In this document: positions 35,013 to 47,170 of the stretch, in pieces | Layout of the letters: every line of letters starts with the position of its first letter | Numbering within the stretch: position 1 is the stretch's first letter | Assembly (NCBI RefSeq): GCF_006716125.1 | Contig: NZ_VFOM01000001.1 | Location: 1,426,001 to 1,490,000, forward strand | DNA: 64,000 bases | Reading direction: 5' to 3' | Source: Homoserinimonas aerilata | GTDB lineage: Bacteria > Actinomycetota > Actinomycetes > Actinomycetales > Microbacteriaceae | Translations under genes and position numbers: made by a program | Notes under the pieces: model-generated | Database searches by the model: none | Told to the model about the DNA's origin: nothing | The model's input: the letters and a program-made list of their open reading frames with translations, nothing else

Positions 35013-35898
35013 GGGAGATCAACTCACGGGCGAGCTGACGGTACGCCTCCGCAGCCGGATGCTCGGGGGCGAAGGAGGTGATCGGCGCTGCGGCGACCGA
35101 GGCATCCGGAAACTTCACGGTACGACCGATGACGGTCTCGAACACCTTCTCGCCGAAGGTCTCGACGACCCGCTCGAGCACCTCACGCGAGTGCAGCGTG
35201 CGCGAGTCGTACATGGTCGCCAAGATGCCGTCGAGCCCGATCGCCGGGTTCAGCCGGTCCTTGACCTTCTCGATCGTCTCGATGAGCAGCGCGACGCCGC
35301 GCAGGGCGAAGAACTCGCATTCGAGCGGGATGAGGACACCGTGACTGGCGGTGAGGGCGTTCACCGTGAGCAGGCCGAGCGAGGGCTGGCAGTCGATGAG
35401 GATGACGTCGTACTCGTCCTTCACCTTGCGCAGCACGCTCGCCAGGATCTGCTCGCGCGCGACCTCGTTGACGAGGTGCACCTCGGCAGCCGAGAGGTCG
35501 ATGTTCGCGGGAATGACGTCGAGCCCCGGCGTCGAGGTGCTCTGGATGGCCTCATGCGGGTCCTTGATGGAGCCGAGCAGCAGGTCATAGATGTTCGGAA
35601 CGTCGTGGGTCTGCACGCCGAGACCCGCCGAGAGCGCCCCCTGCGGGTCGAAGTCGATGGCGAGCACGCGGCGCCCGTAGTCGGCGAGTGCCGCCCCGAC
35701 GCTGATGGTCGTGGTCGTCTTGCCCACGCCGCCCTTCTGGTTGCAGAGGGCGATGATGCGCGCAGGGCCGTGGCCCTTCAGCGGGGCCGGCTCGTCGAAG
35801 CTGCGCAGCGGGCGCCCGGTGGGGCCGTTCGGTCGGGTCTCGGTCTGTCGCAACTCGATTCCCTCGAGTTCGGCCGACTTGTTCCGCTGTACCGTCAT
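34996..35898 (-). CDS. ParA-family ATPase next to scpAB
   Basis: 300 residues. The deviant Walker A is NQKGGVGKTTTT, with the Asp of VILIDCQPSLG and the ParA Asp of DFDPQG. It belongs to the ParA/MinD group encoded beside scpAB in Actinobacteria and not the ParA of the oriC parAB locus. Role: probably chromosome segregation or positioning. ATG 35898 has GAGG upstream; the N-terminal 50 residues (ELEGIELRQTETRPNGPTGRP) are likely disordered. Confidence 0.92.
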   Translation of the reverse strand: MTVQRNKSAELEGIELRQTETRPNGPTGRPLRSFDEPAPLKGHGPARIIALCNQKGGVGKTTTTISVGAALADYGRRVLAIDFDPQGALSAGLGVQTHDVPNIYDLLLGSIKDPHEAIQSTSTPGLDVIPANIDLSAAEVHLVNEVAREQILASVLRKVKDEYDVILIDCQPSLGLLTVNALTASHGVLIPLECEFFALRGVALLIETIEKVKDRLNPAIGLDGILATMYDSRTLHSREVLERVVETFGEKVFETVIGRTVKFPDASVAAAPITSFAPEHPAAEAYRQLARELISRGAVA

Positions 35899-36098
35899 CC
35901 GCCTCATCCTCACAGTAGACGCGCAGGCCCAATCGGATGCTCGGACCGCCGCAGCTCCCGATTCTATCGAGCCTCTCGGCCGCACCCGGCGCGCAACGCG
36001 AGGGCGCGTGACAGCTCGCCTCGACCGTTGGTTGAAGGTTGGAGGTCGTCAGCTCACGGTGCAGGCTGCACAGAAGCGGATGCTGCGGCTCGGGCGCC

Positions 36099-37284
36099 CT
36101 ACGCACGGGCACGTGCGAGCGCCCCCTCGTGGCGTCTCCGCTGCCAGCCCCGCAAGCGCACGAGCGCCAGCACGAGCAGCACGAGGGCGGCGAGCACGAT
36201 GAGCTGCGGCCGTGGTCTCCTCAGCGGGCTCCTGCTGCTCCCCTGGCGACTCCTCGGGAGCCTCGTTCGGCTCCTCCGCGGGAACGCCGCTCTCCGTCTC
36301 GGCGTCGTCCGGGTAGAAGAGCCCATGCCCCTCGGCGAATATGAGCTCCTGCTCGACAACAGCCCCGTCTCCGTCGACATCCCCGGGCTCCTCCGCCGGG
36401 CGAAGGATGGGAGCGTCGAGCGTGGAGCTGGGCTGCGCAGTGCCGTCGATGACGGAGAGGGCGTCGGTGCTTTCGGGGGGAACATGAAGTATTGCTGCGG
36501 GAGCGTCGACCCAGTCGACGAGTCTCGGGTCTGAGCGGGCGTCGAGCACGACGATGGTGCGGGGCTGCACGTCCGTGATCGCGGCGATGAGTTGCGTGTG
36601 ATCGACCGGAAGCGCCCCGTCGATCACGAGCAGAGCCGTTGTCGCGGCACCCATGACCTCAACGGCCGCACTGATCGCCGCCGGTGCGAACCCCGGCGAG
36701 ACGTCGATGCCGTCCACCGTGAGTCGGGCATCACCCCCACCTTCGATGGCGAACGAATAGCTGCCACTGAGGGGAATCGTCACGACCGTGGACATCCGCG
36801 TCATGGATGCCCCGCCGCCGTCGCCGTCCGCCGCATCGCCCGGGAGCGAGAGCACCTCGGCGGGAATCGTCGCCAGCGTCGCAGGTGCGGCGGGCAGCGC
36901 GATACCGAGATCGACGAGTGTCACCGTGTGTCCCTCGGCCGTGAGCCGCTCGGCGAGCGGCGGATCGATGGGGAGCACCGCGCTCCCAGCACCGACCTCT
37001 CCCTCGTGCTCTGCCGCTTCGGCTTCCGGTTCGGCAACTCCCAGTGTCGAGATGACCGCGATGTTCCCCTCCGAGCCCGTGGGCGAGATCGGATCCACCG
37101 GGAGTGCCGGGCCGAAGCCGGGGACGCTCTTGTTGACGAGTAGAACGACGCCGGGGGCGTCATCGGATGCGGAAGTCTCGGCTTCTGAGACGGCAGTCGG
37201 CGCCACGAGAATCAGAGCAAGCGATGTGGTCGCGACGAGCGTCAGCCCGGAGCGGGCGCCTCCTGCTCGTGCTGAGTGAAACAC
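36099..37284 (-). pseudogene. Frameshifted secreted protein with C-terminal membrane anchor
   Basis: The first 370 or so residues (from GTG 37284, GAGGAGG 9 nt upstream) have a signal peptide (TLVATTSLALILVAPTA) and an Asp/Glu/Ala-rich extracellular domain. At about 36215 the frame runs on into Arg/Ala-rich nonsense to a stop at 36049. The neighbouring frame from the same point encodes PQLIVLAALVLLVLALVRLRGWQRRR and stops at 36099, a textbook membrane anchor with basic tail. A single base shift near 36215 therefore disrupts the gene, or sequencing error is responsible. It lies between xerD and the ParA-like gene. Confidence 0.6.
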
Positions 37285-37389
37285 TGCGATTCGCCTCCTC
37301 GAGACTTTCGCATGCCACGACCCTGTGGTTGGGACGCCACCGGACCAGAGCGACGTGGCTTAATTACCCCCCTTTGGGGCACAGGGGTC

Positions 37390-37414
37390 AAGGGGGCAAA
37401 AAGCTGCCCCCCTT
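37390..37414. terminator. Hairpin between xerD and the frameshifted gene
   Basis: Arms AAGGGGGCA (37390-37398) and TGCCCCCCTT (37405-37414), with one C unpaired, form a strong 9-bp stem 39 nt beyond the xerD stop on the minus strand. Suited to end the xerD transcript. The surrounding C/G runs give further partial pairings. Confidence 0.55.
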
Positions 37415-37452
37415 AAGGGGGACGGCTTGAGGGGTTCCTCTAACTCAGCCTC

Positions 37453-38382
37453 TCAACGGGCGCGAGGATGTGCCGATGTGTACATATCCCGCAGGGTGTC
37501 TGCCGTCACCAGGGTGTACAACTGCGTGGTCGAAACGGATGCGTGGCCCAACAGTTCCTGTACGACGCGGACATCGGCGCCCCCCTCGAGAAGGTGCGTC
37601 GCGAAGGAGTGTCTCAGCGTGTGAGGCGAGACGTCGACGGTCATGCCGGCCTGCTCGGCCCGTGCCCGGATGACGAGCCACGCGTTCTGACGCGACAGCC
37701 GCGCCCCGCGCACCCCCAGGAACAACCCCGGGGTCGCCCTGCCGCGCGCCGAGAGCACGGGGCGCCCCCGCACCAGGTAGGCGTCGATGGCCGAGCGCGC
37801 GTAGCTCCCCAGCGGAACCACGCGCTGCTTGCCTCCCTTGCCGAACAGGCGAACCGCATCCCCGTCTCCGTCGTCACCGGCGATGACGTCGTCGACGTTG
37901 AGCGTCACCGCCTCTGAGACTCTGGCCCCCGTCGCGTACAGCAGCTCCAGCAGCGCGCGGTCCCGCAGGGACACGACGTCATCACCGGCGGCGGCGTTCA
38001 GGATGCTCTCGACCTGCTCGACCGTGATCGCTTTCGGCAGCCTCGACGGCTGCTTCGGTGGTTTCGTGTCGGCCGCCGCATCCGTCTGCGTGAGACCCTC
38101 CTCGAGGCAGAAGCGGTGCAGGCCGCGCACCGATGACAGCATCCGGGCCGTCGACGACGCACTCAACGGTGCATCCGCCCGCTCGCGCAGCGACTGCGAG
38201 AACGCGGAGACGTCCGCCGGCGTGACCTCGTCGAGGCCGTGGATGCCGCGAGCCTGCACGAAGTCGAGATACACCCGCAGGTCGCGCCGGTACGCAGTGA
38301 TCGTGTTGATGGCACGCCCTCGCTCGATGGCCAGGTGGCGCAGGTAGCGCTCCACCAGATCCTCGAAGGCGAGTGGCGGCAT
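37453..38382 (-). CDS. xerD: Tyrosine recombinase XerD
   Basis: 309 residues. N-terminal SAM-like domain ([33 protein letters not shown]), then catalytic residues Arg in [12 protein letters not shown], Lys in [35 protein letters not shown] with Tyr. It resolves chromosome dimers at dif with XerC. The order nudix-xerD-parA-scpA is the actinobacterial standard. It starts 8 nt after the NUDIX stop. Confidence 0.95.
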   Translation of the reverse strand: MPPLAFEDLVERYLRHLAIERGRAINTITAYRRDLRVYLDFVQARGIHGLDEVTPADVSAFSQSLRERADAPLSASSTARMLSSVRGLHRFCLEEGLTQTDAAADTKPPKQPSRLPKAITVEQVESILNAAAGDDVVSLRDRALLELLYATGARVSEAVTLNVDDVIAGDDGDGDAVRLFGKGGKQRVVPLGSYARSAIDAYLVRGRPVLSARGRATPGLFLGVRGARLSRQNAWLVIRARAEQAGMTVDVSPHTLRHSFATHLLEGGADVRVVQELLGHASVSTTQLYTLVTADTLRDMYTSAHPRAR

Positions 38383-38390
38383 AGTGGGCC

Positions 38391-38954
38391 TCAGCCTGCG
38401 ACGCGGAGAGCCAGCGCGGCCGTCACGAGGATGCCGTTGCGCACGCGATGCTGCGAGATCGCCTCCAGCAGGTCATCGAGCAGCACCCAGCGCAGCTCGA
38501 TGTCGGCCTCCTCCTCGCTGCGGTCGAACGCGGTGGGCAGCCGCGTCACTCCTGTGGCGAGGTACACGCGCAGAAGTTCGTTGCTGCCGCCGGGCGAGGT
38601 GAAGAACTCGGTGAGCAGGCGCCAGTCGCGGGCCTCGAGGTCGGCCTCTTCTGCCAGTTCGCGCTTGGCAGCCTCAAGCGGGTCCTCCCCCGGCACGTCG
38701 AGCAGCCCCGCGGGCAGCTCCCAGTCTCGGGTGGCGATCGGATGCCGGTACTGCCTGATCACCAGCACCCGGCCGTCATCGTCCTGGGCCAGTATGGCCA
38801 CGGCTCCCGTGTGGTCGACGAATTCGCGAACGATCTCGCCGTCGCCGTATGCGAAACGCTCGCGGCGCACATCCCACACGTGGCCGTCGAAGACGACCTC
38901 CGATTCGATGACCCGCTGCGGCGCCGGCAGGTCGGAGAGGGGCGCCTCCGGCAC
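38391..38954 (-). CDS. ADP-ribose pyrophosphatase-like NUDIX hydrolase
   Basis: 187 residues. Nudix box [41 protein letters not shown] precedes it, as in ADP-ribose pyrophosphatases. GTG 38954 is preferred, with GGAG about 6 nt upstream and the start 1 nt after the pyrG stop. It probably hydrolyses ADP-ribose or a related sugar nucleotide. Confidence 0.9.
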   Translation of the reverse strand: MPEAPLSDLPAPQRVIESEVVFDGHVWDVRRERFAYGDGEIVREFVDHTGAVAILAQDDDGRVLVIRQYRHPIATRDWELPAGLLDVPGEDPLEAAKRELAEEADLEARDWRLLTEFFTSPGGSNELLRVYLATGVTRLPTAFDRSEEEADIELRWVLLDDLLEAISQHRVRNGILVTAALALRVAG

Positions 38955-38955
38955 T

Positions 38956-40653
<1,698 letters not shown>

Positions 40654-40727
40654 GGGTTTACAGCGTATCACCGTCACCGGATATTCCCGACGGTCGCCGC
40701 GCAAATCGCTCGCGCGGATTCCGAACG

Positions 40728-42464
40728 CTACCCCGCTGCGGCGAGCTCGAGCAGTTCACGCGCGTGGGCGAGGCCGCTCTCCGAGTCGGGAAGGCCCGAG
40801 AGCAGCCTGGCCATCTCGGCCGTGCGCTCCTCACCGTCGAGCTGACGCACGCTGCTCGCCGTGACCTCGCCGTCGCTGTCCTTGACCACGCTGAGGTGGT
40901 TGCTCGCGAAAGCGGCGACCTGGGCGAGATGTGTGACGACGATGACCTGCGACGTCTCCGCCAGCCGCGCGAGCCTGCGCCCGATCTCGATGGCGGATGC
41001 CCCGCCGACGCCCGCATCGACCTCGTCGAAGATGAAGGTGGGCACCGGGTCGCTGCCGGCCAGCACCACCTCGATGGCGAGCATGACACGCGACAGCTCG
41101 CCCCCGGATGCGCCCTTGCCGAGCGGCCTGGGCTCGGATCCCGGATGCGGTTGCAGCAGGATCGACACCTGGTCCCGACCGCTCATGCCGAACTCGGCAC
41201 GTTCACCGACCTCGACGACGAGCCGGGCATCCGGCATCGCGAGGGCTGCGAGTTCCTCACTCAATGCGGCACCGAGCTTCTCTGCAGCGCGGCTCCGTCC
41301 TTCGTGCAGCTGCGCCGCGAGTTCTGTCACGGTGACCCGGTCGGCCTCCACCGACTCCCCCAGCGCGACGATGCGATCGCCGTCGTTGTCGAGTTCGAAC
41401 AGGCGCCCGCTGCCGGAGTCGAGGTACTCGATCACATCGTCGAGTCCCGGCCCGTATCTGCGCACGAGCGCTGAGAGCTCCGCCCGCCTCTGCTGCAGCT
41501 GTTCGAGCTCGGCCGCGCCCTCGGCGTCCAGGCCTCCCAGATAGCCGGCGAGTTGGGTCGCGACGTCGGCGACGGCGAAGGATGCCGATTCCACGGCCTC
41601 CACGATCGGGGCGAGCGCCGCGTCGTGGGCTACGACTCGCTCCAACTGCCGGCGGGCTGCGTCGAGCAGGGTGACGGCATCCGGGGCATCGCCGACCTCG
41701 CCTGACGACAGCTCGTGCGAGATCGCCTCATGGGCGGCCGCCGCCGCGAGACGCAGATCTTCGAGATTGGTGAGCCGCGCGATGCGCTCGTCGAGTTCGA
41801 CATCCTCGCCGGGCTGGGGCGCGACCCGCTCGATCTCATCCATCGACGATCGCAGCTCTTCGGCCTCCTGCGCACGCCTGTCGCGTTCGGCGACGAGCAC
41901 ATCGAGTTCGCCCTGATCCTTCTGCCAGCGCCGGTAGACGGCCTGATAGTCGCCCAGCAGCGCGGCGAACCCGGCGCCGGCAAAGCGGTCCAGAGCCTCG
42001 CGCTGCGCCGCTGCGGAGCGCAGGCGGAGCTGGTCGGACTGGCCGTGCACCACCACGAGCCTCTCCCCCAGCTCGCCGAGCACCCCGACTGGGGCGGAGC
42101 GCCCACCAACGACGGCGCGACTGCGCCCCTCGGGCGAGATCGTGCGGCCCAGGATGAGTTGCGCCTCGTCTTCTCCGTCGCGATCCTTCGTGCCGACGGG
42201 GTCGAGCTCACCGCCGGCCTCGCGCACCCTCTCGGCCACCGGGCCGCGCTCGGGCACGATCCAGTGCCCCTCCACGTCTGCGCCCTGGCTTCCCAGCCGC
42301 ACGACGGCGCTGTCGGAGCGGACTCCCAACAGCAACCCCAGAGCCGTCACGACCATGGTCTTGCCCGCGCCCGTCTCGCCGGTGACCGCGGTGAAGCCGG
42401 CGCCGAGAGGCAACCTCGCTTCACCGATCACCCCGAGGTTGCGGATGGAGATCTCTTCGATCAC
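40728..42464 (-). CDS. recN: DNA repair protein RecN
   Basis: 578 residues of the SMC-like RecN family. Walker A is [15 protein letters not shown] (about residue 30), a long coiled-coil middle (about 150-350) follows, then signature [19 protein letters not shown] and Walker [15 protein letters not shown]. It binds broken DNA ends during recombinational repair. Start GTG 42464 overlaps the nadK stop. The nadK-recN pair is typical for Actinobacteria and Firmicutes. Confidence 0.96.
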   Translation of the reverse strand: MIEEISIRNLGVIGEARLPLGAGFTAVTGETGAGKTMVVTALGLLLGVRSDSAVVRLGSQGADVEGHWIVPERGPVAERVREAGGELDPVGTKDRDGEDEAQLILGRTISPEGRSRAVVGGRSAPVGVLGELGERLVVVHGQSDQLRLRSAAAQREALDRFAGAGFAALLGDYQAVYRRWQKDQGELDVLVAERDRRAQEAEELRSSMDEIERVAPQPGEDVELDERIARLTNLEDLRLAAAAAHEAISHELSSGEVGDAPDAVTLLDAARRQLERVVAHDAALAPIVEAVESASFAVADVATQLAGYLGGLDAEGAAELEQLQQRRAELSALVRRYGPGLDDVIEYLDSGSGRLFELDNDGDRIVALGESVEADRVTVTELAAQLHEGRSRAAEKLGAALSEELAALAMPDARLVVEVGERAEFGMSGRDQVSILLQPHPGSEPRPLGKGASGGELSRVMLAIEVVLAGSDPVPTFIFDEVDAGVGGASAIEIGRRLARLAETSQVIVVTHLAQVAAFASNHLSVVKDSDGEVTASSVRQLDGEERTAEMARLLSGLPDSESGLAHARELLELAAAG

Positions 42465-43447
42465 TGCTGCATTGCCTTTCCGGCGTCGCTTTCCTCGGGC
42501 CCTCGCCATCCGGTCACGGGCAGCTTGAACTTGCCCACCAGCCGGTCGGTGAACGGCCCCTGGTGCAGCCGCGCAAGGCGGACCGGAACAGTCGAGCGGC
42601 GCACCACGACGCGCGCTCCCGGGGGCAGATCCCAGGTGCGGCGCCCATCGCACCAGAGCACGCCCGTGCCCTGCGTGCGGTCGAGCACCTCCACGGCGAA
42701 CACCGAGTCGGGGCCGACCACGAGCGGGCGCGCGAACAGCGCATGCGCGCTCAGCGGCACCAGCAGCATCGCGTCGAGCTCCGGCCAGACGATCGGCCCG
42801 CCGCCCGAGAAGGAGTAGGCGGTCGACCCCGTCGGCGTCGACATCACGATGCCATCGCATCCGAATGATGAGAGCGGGCGCTTGTCGACCTCGACGATGA
42901 CCTCGAGCATCCGCTCACGGCTCGCCTTCTCGACGGTCGCCTCGTTCAGAGCCCAGGTCTCGTACACGATCTCGCCGCCGACCTTCACCCGCACGTCGAG
43001 CGTCATACGCTCCTCGACCAGGTAGTCGCGGCTCACCGCCCTGCGCACCGTCTCGTCGAGACCGTCGCGCTCGCTCTCGGCGAGGAAGCCCACATGCCCG
43101 AGGTTGACGCCGAGGATGGGGGCGGATGATCCGCGCGTCAGTTCTGCAGCGCGCAGGATCGTGCCGTCGCCGCCGAGAACGATCGCCAGTTCGAGTTCGC
43201 CGATGTCGATGCCGTCGTCGCCACCCAATACGCACAGGCCTGTTCGCCCACCGCCGGGCATATCCAAGTCGCCGAGATCGGGATCATGTCGGAGGATGTC
43301 GCCGTGCTCGTCGAGGGCCGCGACAGGAATGATGCCCTCGGCGAGGAGCTTGCGGCACACGGTCGCGGCCGCGGCCAGCGATTCCTCGCGCCCCGTGTGC
43401 GACACCACGAGGATGAATCGCTGCGCGGCGTCGGAAGAGGAAATCAC
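42461..43447 (-). CDS. nadK: NAD kinase
   Basis: 328 residues. The GGDGT motif is VLGGDGTILRAAELT, followed by NLGHVGFLAES and DGIVMSTPTGSTAYSFSGGGPIV, all conserved in NAD kinases. It makes NADP from NAD and ATP. Start GTG 43447 has AAGGAG 8 nt upstream, preferred over longer readings. It overlaps recN by GTGA and follows tlyA. Confidence 0.96.
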   Translation of the reverse strand: MISSSDAAQRFILVVSHTGREESLAAAATVCRKLLAEGIIPVAALDEHGDILRHDPDLGDLDMPGGGRTGLCVLGGDDGIDIGELELAIVLGGDGTILRAAELTRGSSAPILGVNLGHVGFLAESERDGLDETVRRAVSRDYLVEERMTLDVRVKVGGEIVYETWALNEATVEKASRERMLEVIVEVDKRPLSSFGCDGIVMSTPTGSTAYSFSGGGPIVWPELDAMLLVPLSAHALFARPLVVGPDSVFAVEVLDRTQGTGVLWCDGRRTWDLPPGARVVVRRSTVPVRLARLHQGPFTDRLVGKFKLPVTGWRGPEESDAGKAMQQ

Positions 43448-43526
43448 TCGAGCGGCTCCTTCGGATCTGTGAAGAACAGGATGATGGGGCGAGGTCCTGC
43501 CGGGTGGGCCCGCGGCTGACATGCCG

Positions 43527-44363
43527 CTAACGGCACAGCGCCGAGACCCTGTCCAACCATTCTGTCGGATTGCCACCGGCCGTGGTGCTCAACCACAGCA
43601 GATACTCGTGATTCCCGGCGCCGCCGAGGATTGGTGAGGAGATGACACCGGCCGTGGGCAGGCCGAGGTCCCAGGCTGCCCACATGACTCCGGCGACGGC
43701 ATCCGCCCGCAGCGCCGCATCGTGCACGATGCCCTCGCGGATTCCTGTGCGTCCCACCTCGAACTGCGGTTTCACCAGCACCACGAAGTCGGCGTCCGTG
43801 CCGACCGTCGACGCGATCGCCGGCAGCACCATGGTCAGCGAGATGAACGACAGATCGGCGACGACGAGATCGGCATGCACCGTGCGGCCGGCCGCCGCCG
43901 CGAGCGTCTCGGGGGTCATGTCGCGCGCGTTGAAGCCTTCGATCACGGTGACGCGGGCATCGGATGCGATGGAGTCGACGAGCTGGTCATGGCCGACATC
44001 GAGGGCCACAACCGAGGCGGCCCCGCGTTCCAGCAGCACCTGCGTGAAGCCTCCCGTCGATGCGCCCACGTCGAGCGCGGCCCGCCCTTCGACGGCGACT
44101 CCGAAGCCGTCGAGCGCCGCCACGAGTTTGTGCGCCGCCCTGCTCACGTAGTGGTCGTTCTCGGCGACCACGATCACACTGTCGGCACCGACCCTCGTCG
44201 ACGATTTCACCGATTGCGCACCATCAACGGTCACGAGTCCGTCGGCGATCAGCCGTGCCGCGTGCGTGCGCGAGCGGGCGAGGCCGCGAGCTGCGAGCGC
44301 GGCGTCGAGGCGTTGGGTGCCAGCCTGGCCCGTCTCTGTCTCTGGGGCTTCTCCGTCAACCAC
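43527..44363 (-). CDS. tlyA: TlyA-family rRNA 2'-O-methyltransferase/hemolysin-like protein
   Basis: 278 residues. The S4 domain (QRLDAALAARGLARSRTHAARLIADGLVTVDG) is followed by a SAM-dependent methyltransferase with ALDVGASTGGFTQVLLERGA, VVADLSFISLT and VKPQFEVG. In mycobacteria TlyA adds 2'-O-methyl groups to 16S and 23S rRNA and its loss gives capreomycin resistance. GTG 44363 overlaps the previous small gene by 8 bp. Confidence 0.95.
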   Translation of the reverse strand: MVDGEAPETETGQAGTQRLDAALAARGLARSRTHAARLIADGLVTVDGAQSVKSSTRVGADSVIVVAENDHYVSRAAHKLVAALDGFGVAVEGRAALDVGASTGGFTQVLLERGAASVVALDVGHDQLVDSIASDARVTVIEGFNARDMTPETLAAAAGRTVHADLVVADLSFISLTMVLPAIASTVGTDADFVVLVKPQFEVGRTGIREGIVHDAALRADAVAGVMWAAWDLGLPTAGVISSPILGGAGNHEYLLWLSTTAGGNPTEWLDRVSALCR

Positions 44364-44571
44364 GCTGGCTCGACGGGTCGGCCGCTTCGAGCTGTGACTG
44401 CAGCTCGTCGTGGAGCTGGGAGAACGCTTCCGCGCGACGCTCGAGCGGCTGATCCTCGATCACCCGCAGGCGTGAGAGCAGTCCGTCGTCGGAGCTGTCG
44501 TTGGCGGCGCGGTCCTGCTCCTCCGCAGGCAGGTCCTCTGCGGCCCGGCCCCCGGCATCCTGTTCACTCAT
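44356..44571 (-). CDS. Small conserved acidic protein
   Basis: 71 residues: MSEQDAGGRAAEDLPAEEQD, then LRVIEDQPLERRAEAFSQLHDELQSQLEAA. The C-terminal half is one amphipathic helix (possible coiled coil). A short protein of this kind between the HAD gene and tlyA is common in Actinobacteria; function unknown. It overlaps tlyA by 8 bp. Confidence 0.7.
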   Translation of the reverse strand: MSEQDAGGRAAEDLPAEEQDRAANDSSDDGLLSRLRVIEDQPLERRAEAFSQLHDELQSQLEAADPSSQRG

Positions 44572-44634
44572 GCCGACCATTCCACCACATCCGGCTTCCG
44601 GTTCTGGGCGCGGCACCGCTCTCCGCGCACAGTC

Positions 44635-45726
44635 TCACGGGCGGGCAATGCCCAACTCGTCGAGCAGCGCTTCGTTCACGTCGATGCCGTAGATGGCGAG
44701 CCCGGATGCCCAGATCGCGGCAGACGCGGCCCTCACCAGGTCGAGGCGCACACCGTCGGTCTCGGCCCCGGGTCGCACCAGCTCGACGCGGTTGCCCCGC
44801 ATGCTGACGGCCGCATCACCGACCTCCACAAGCCCGTCCTGACCGTGGCGCACGGCCGGGTACGACTCGAACAGCCCGCGCAGGTCGCCGAGGATGAACG
44901 TGGGCCGCATCGTCTTGTCGGCCGCGAGCAGCTGTTTGGCACCGTCGACTCCGGTGAGAACATGCGCTGAACGGATGCCCGCCCTGTTCGCCCCCAGGAT
45001 GTCGGTGTCGAGGCGGTCGCCGATGAACAGCGTGTCGCCCGACCCGAAGCGTTCGATCGCCGATTCGAAGATCGCCACCTCGGGTTTGCCCGCCACGACG
45101 GGGAGGCGCCCGACGGCGGTGTGCACGGCGGAGACGAGGGTGCCGTTGCCGGGCGCGATGCCACGGGCGACGGGGATCGTCCAGTCGTTGTTGGTCGCGA
45201 CCCAGGGCCGCTCGGCGTGCTCCCCCTGCAGGGAGAATGCCGCCTCGGCGAGCATCTCCCAGCCGACCTGCGGGGCGAAGCCCTGGATGACGGCAGCGGT
45301 GTCGGCGGTCGACCGGAAGACCGCGGAGAAGCCCGCGCGCTCAACCTCGACGATGAGCCCCTCACCGCCGACGACGAGGATCTCGGAGCCCTCGTCGACG
45401 AGCCCGCGCAGCAACCGCACAGCCGCCTGGGACGACGTCACCACATCGTCTTCCCGCGCCTGCAGGCCCAGCCCGGAGAGGTGCTCGGCGACCGAGACTG
45501 CGGTGCGCGAGGCGTTGTTGGTGATGTAGCCGACCCGGGCATCCGCGCGGTTCAGGCTGTCGACGGCGTGCGGGATGGCGTTCGCACCCTTGTAGACCAC
45601 GCCGTCGAGGTCGGCGAGGATGAGCCCGACGCCGTGCAGCGGGGGCAGCTCCTGCGTCGCCTCAGGCGCCGCGTCAGGCGTCGGGCTGGTCGGAGCCAGA
45701 GCCGTCGTCTGCTGCTGGCTCGTCAC
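44635..45726 (-). CDS. HAD-IIA family phosphatase (NagD-like)
   Basis: 363 residues from GTG 45726. HAD motif I DLDGVVYKG, motif II YITNNASR, motif III around VAGKPEVAIFESAIE, and motif IV FIGDRLDTDILGAN. HAD-IIA enzymes dephosphorylate phosphosugars or phosphoglycolate-type compounds. The start is uncertain: the gene overlaps the end of the preceding TPR-like gene by 53 bp, and ATG 45783 would overlap it by 110 bp. The last 100 residues look like a partner-binding or cap-less tail. Confidence 0.88.
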   Translation of the reverse strand: MTSQQQTTALAPTSPTPDAAPEATQELPPLHGVGLILADLDGVVYKGANAIPHAVDSLNRADARVGYITNNASRTAVSVAEHLSGLGLQAREDDVVTSSQAAVRLLRGLVDEGSEILVVGGEGLIVEVERAGFSAVFRSTADTAAVIQGFAPQVGWEMLAEAAFSLQGEHAERPWVATNNDWTIPVARGIAPGNGTLVSAVHTAVGRLPVVAGKPEVAIFESAIERFGSGDTLFIGDRLDTDILGANRAGIRSAHVLTGVDGAKQLLAADKTMRPTFILGDLRGLFESYPAVRHGQDGLVEVGDAAVSMRGNRVELVRPGAETDGVRLDLVRAASAAIWASGLAIYGIDVNEALLDELGIARP

Positions 45727-47044
45727 CTGCTGCGTCGCCGGCTTCGTCTTCGAGTTCCTCTTCGAAAACCTCAACAATGTCATCGTCCTCACTGTCTGCT
45801 GTGGTGCCGTCGAGGGCGTCCGCTGCGCGGTCGGCCCTGGCGTTCCATTCTTCGGCCTCGGATGCGCGCCCCAGGTCTTCGAGCACGGTCGCGTAGGCGG
45901 AGAACAGCGCCGGGCTCCACGAGAATGCGCGATCGGGGTCGAGCTGCGGGATCTCGAGCTCGCCGAGTGCGGCGTCGAGCTGTCCCAGGTCGAGTCGCGC
46001 GCCGGACATGGCAATGGCCAGCTCGACCTGTACGTCGACGGGGAGCTCGCTGCGCGGCACGGAACGTCCGAGTTCGAGTGCGCGGTCCGGGCGTCCGAGG
46101 CCGCGCTCGGAGTCGACCATCATGGGCAGCTGGTCGTTGCGCCCGGAGATGCGGCGGTAGGTGCGCAGCTCGCGCAGCGTGAGCGCGAAGTCGCCGACCG
46201 CGTAGGCCGTGATGGCGAGGGTCTCGCGGACGACTGCGATGCGTCCGGCGCGACGGGCGGCGGATGTCGCGTGCCGGTGCGCGAGTTCGGGGTCGCTTTC
46301 GATGAGTCGGGCCGCCATGACCATGTGCAGTGCAACCGCTTCGGCGTTCTCCTTGGCGAGCGTCTTGAGCTGAGCACGGGCAACCCGGTCGAGGTCGCCC
46401 GGCTTCACGTCGTCGGGGACGATCGGGTCGTCGTGCCGGTTCCGCACGGACCGCAGTGCGTACTGCTCCAGTTCGGCCTCGGTCATCCTGTGCTCAACGC
46501 CGCCGCGATCATTACTGCGACGGTCGTTTCCCCCACGGTCGTTGCTGCGACGGTCGTTGCTGCCGCGGTCGTTTCCGCGCGGGCCACTGTCGCGCCGGTC
46601 GGTGCCTCGCGCGTCGAAGCTGCGACGTTCTGTGCCGCGCTTGTCGTCACCGCGACGCGGGCGGTCGCTGCCGGATGCTCCGGGGCGTCGAGGTGCTCCC
46701 CCGTCGCGGGCGTCGCCGCTTCTTGCGGGGCGGCTTGCGCCGCGGTCGCCACCGGATGCTCCGGCACCGTATCCGCGCGGGCCGGAGACGTAGTCGCCGC
46801 GCGCGTGGTCGCCTCGCTCGCGGGCTCCGCCTCCGTGGCTGCTTCCGTTGCGGTCGCGGCCGGCGGCGGATCCGCCTTCGCCGTGCCGCGGCTTCGAGCT
46901 CCGTGCGTCGGGCGCGTCACCGTCGCGGCCGTTGCTTCTGGGGCGGCGTTCGGCGTCGGGGTCGTTGCGTGATGGTTCGGATGCCCGTCCGTCGTTTGGT
47001 TGCTTGTCTTCCGGACGCACGTCCTGGTCTGACTGCTCGCTCAC
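45674..47044 (-). CDS. Protein with disordered Arg/Gly/Asp-rich N terminus and TPR-like C terminus
   Basis: 456 residues. Residues 1-190 are low complexity (repeats like RGNDRGSNDRRSNDRGG), strongly charged and surely disordered. From MTEAELEQYALRSVRNRHDD to about residue 400 helix pairs of TPR type follow (LAHRHATSAARRAGRIAVVRETLAITAYAVG). The tail is acidic (EDDDIVEVFEEELEDEAGD). Homologues occur before the HAD-tlyA genes in Actinobacteria; RNA or ribosome binding of the Arg/Gly segment is plausible. GTG 47044 has GGGAG upstream. Confidence 0.8.
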   Translation of the reverse strand: MSEQSDQDVRPEDKQPNDGRASEPSRNDPDAERRPRSNGRDGDAPDARSSKPRHGEGGSAAGRDRNGSSHGGGARERGDHARGDYVSGPRGYGAGASGGDRGASRPARSGDARDGGAPRRPGASGSDRPRRGDDKRGTERRSFDARGTDRRDSGPRGNDRGSNDRRSNDRGGNDRRSNDRGGVEHRMTEAELEQYALRSVRNRHDDPIVPDDVKPGDLDRVARAQLKTLAKENAEAVALHMVMAARLIESDPELAHRHATSAARRAGRIAVVRETLAITAYAVGDFALTLRELRTYRRISGRNDQLPMMVDSERGLGRPDRALELGRSVPRSELPVDVQVELAIAMSGARLDLGQLDAALGELEIPQLDPDRAFSWSPALFSAYATVLEDLGRASEAEEWNARADRAADALDGTTADSEDDDIVEVFEEELEDEAGDAAGDEPAADDGSGSDQPDA

Positions 47045-47170
47045 GATTGCTCCCTGATGTCCTGCGGTATGGCCGGCTGCAGCGCCGATGGACCGCCTGC
47101 GATGCCGGTTGTGGCCGTCGCCTCCGGCTGCCGTGTGTAGTTGTGTGCGTGTTTCTGCTCGTTAAAGTGT

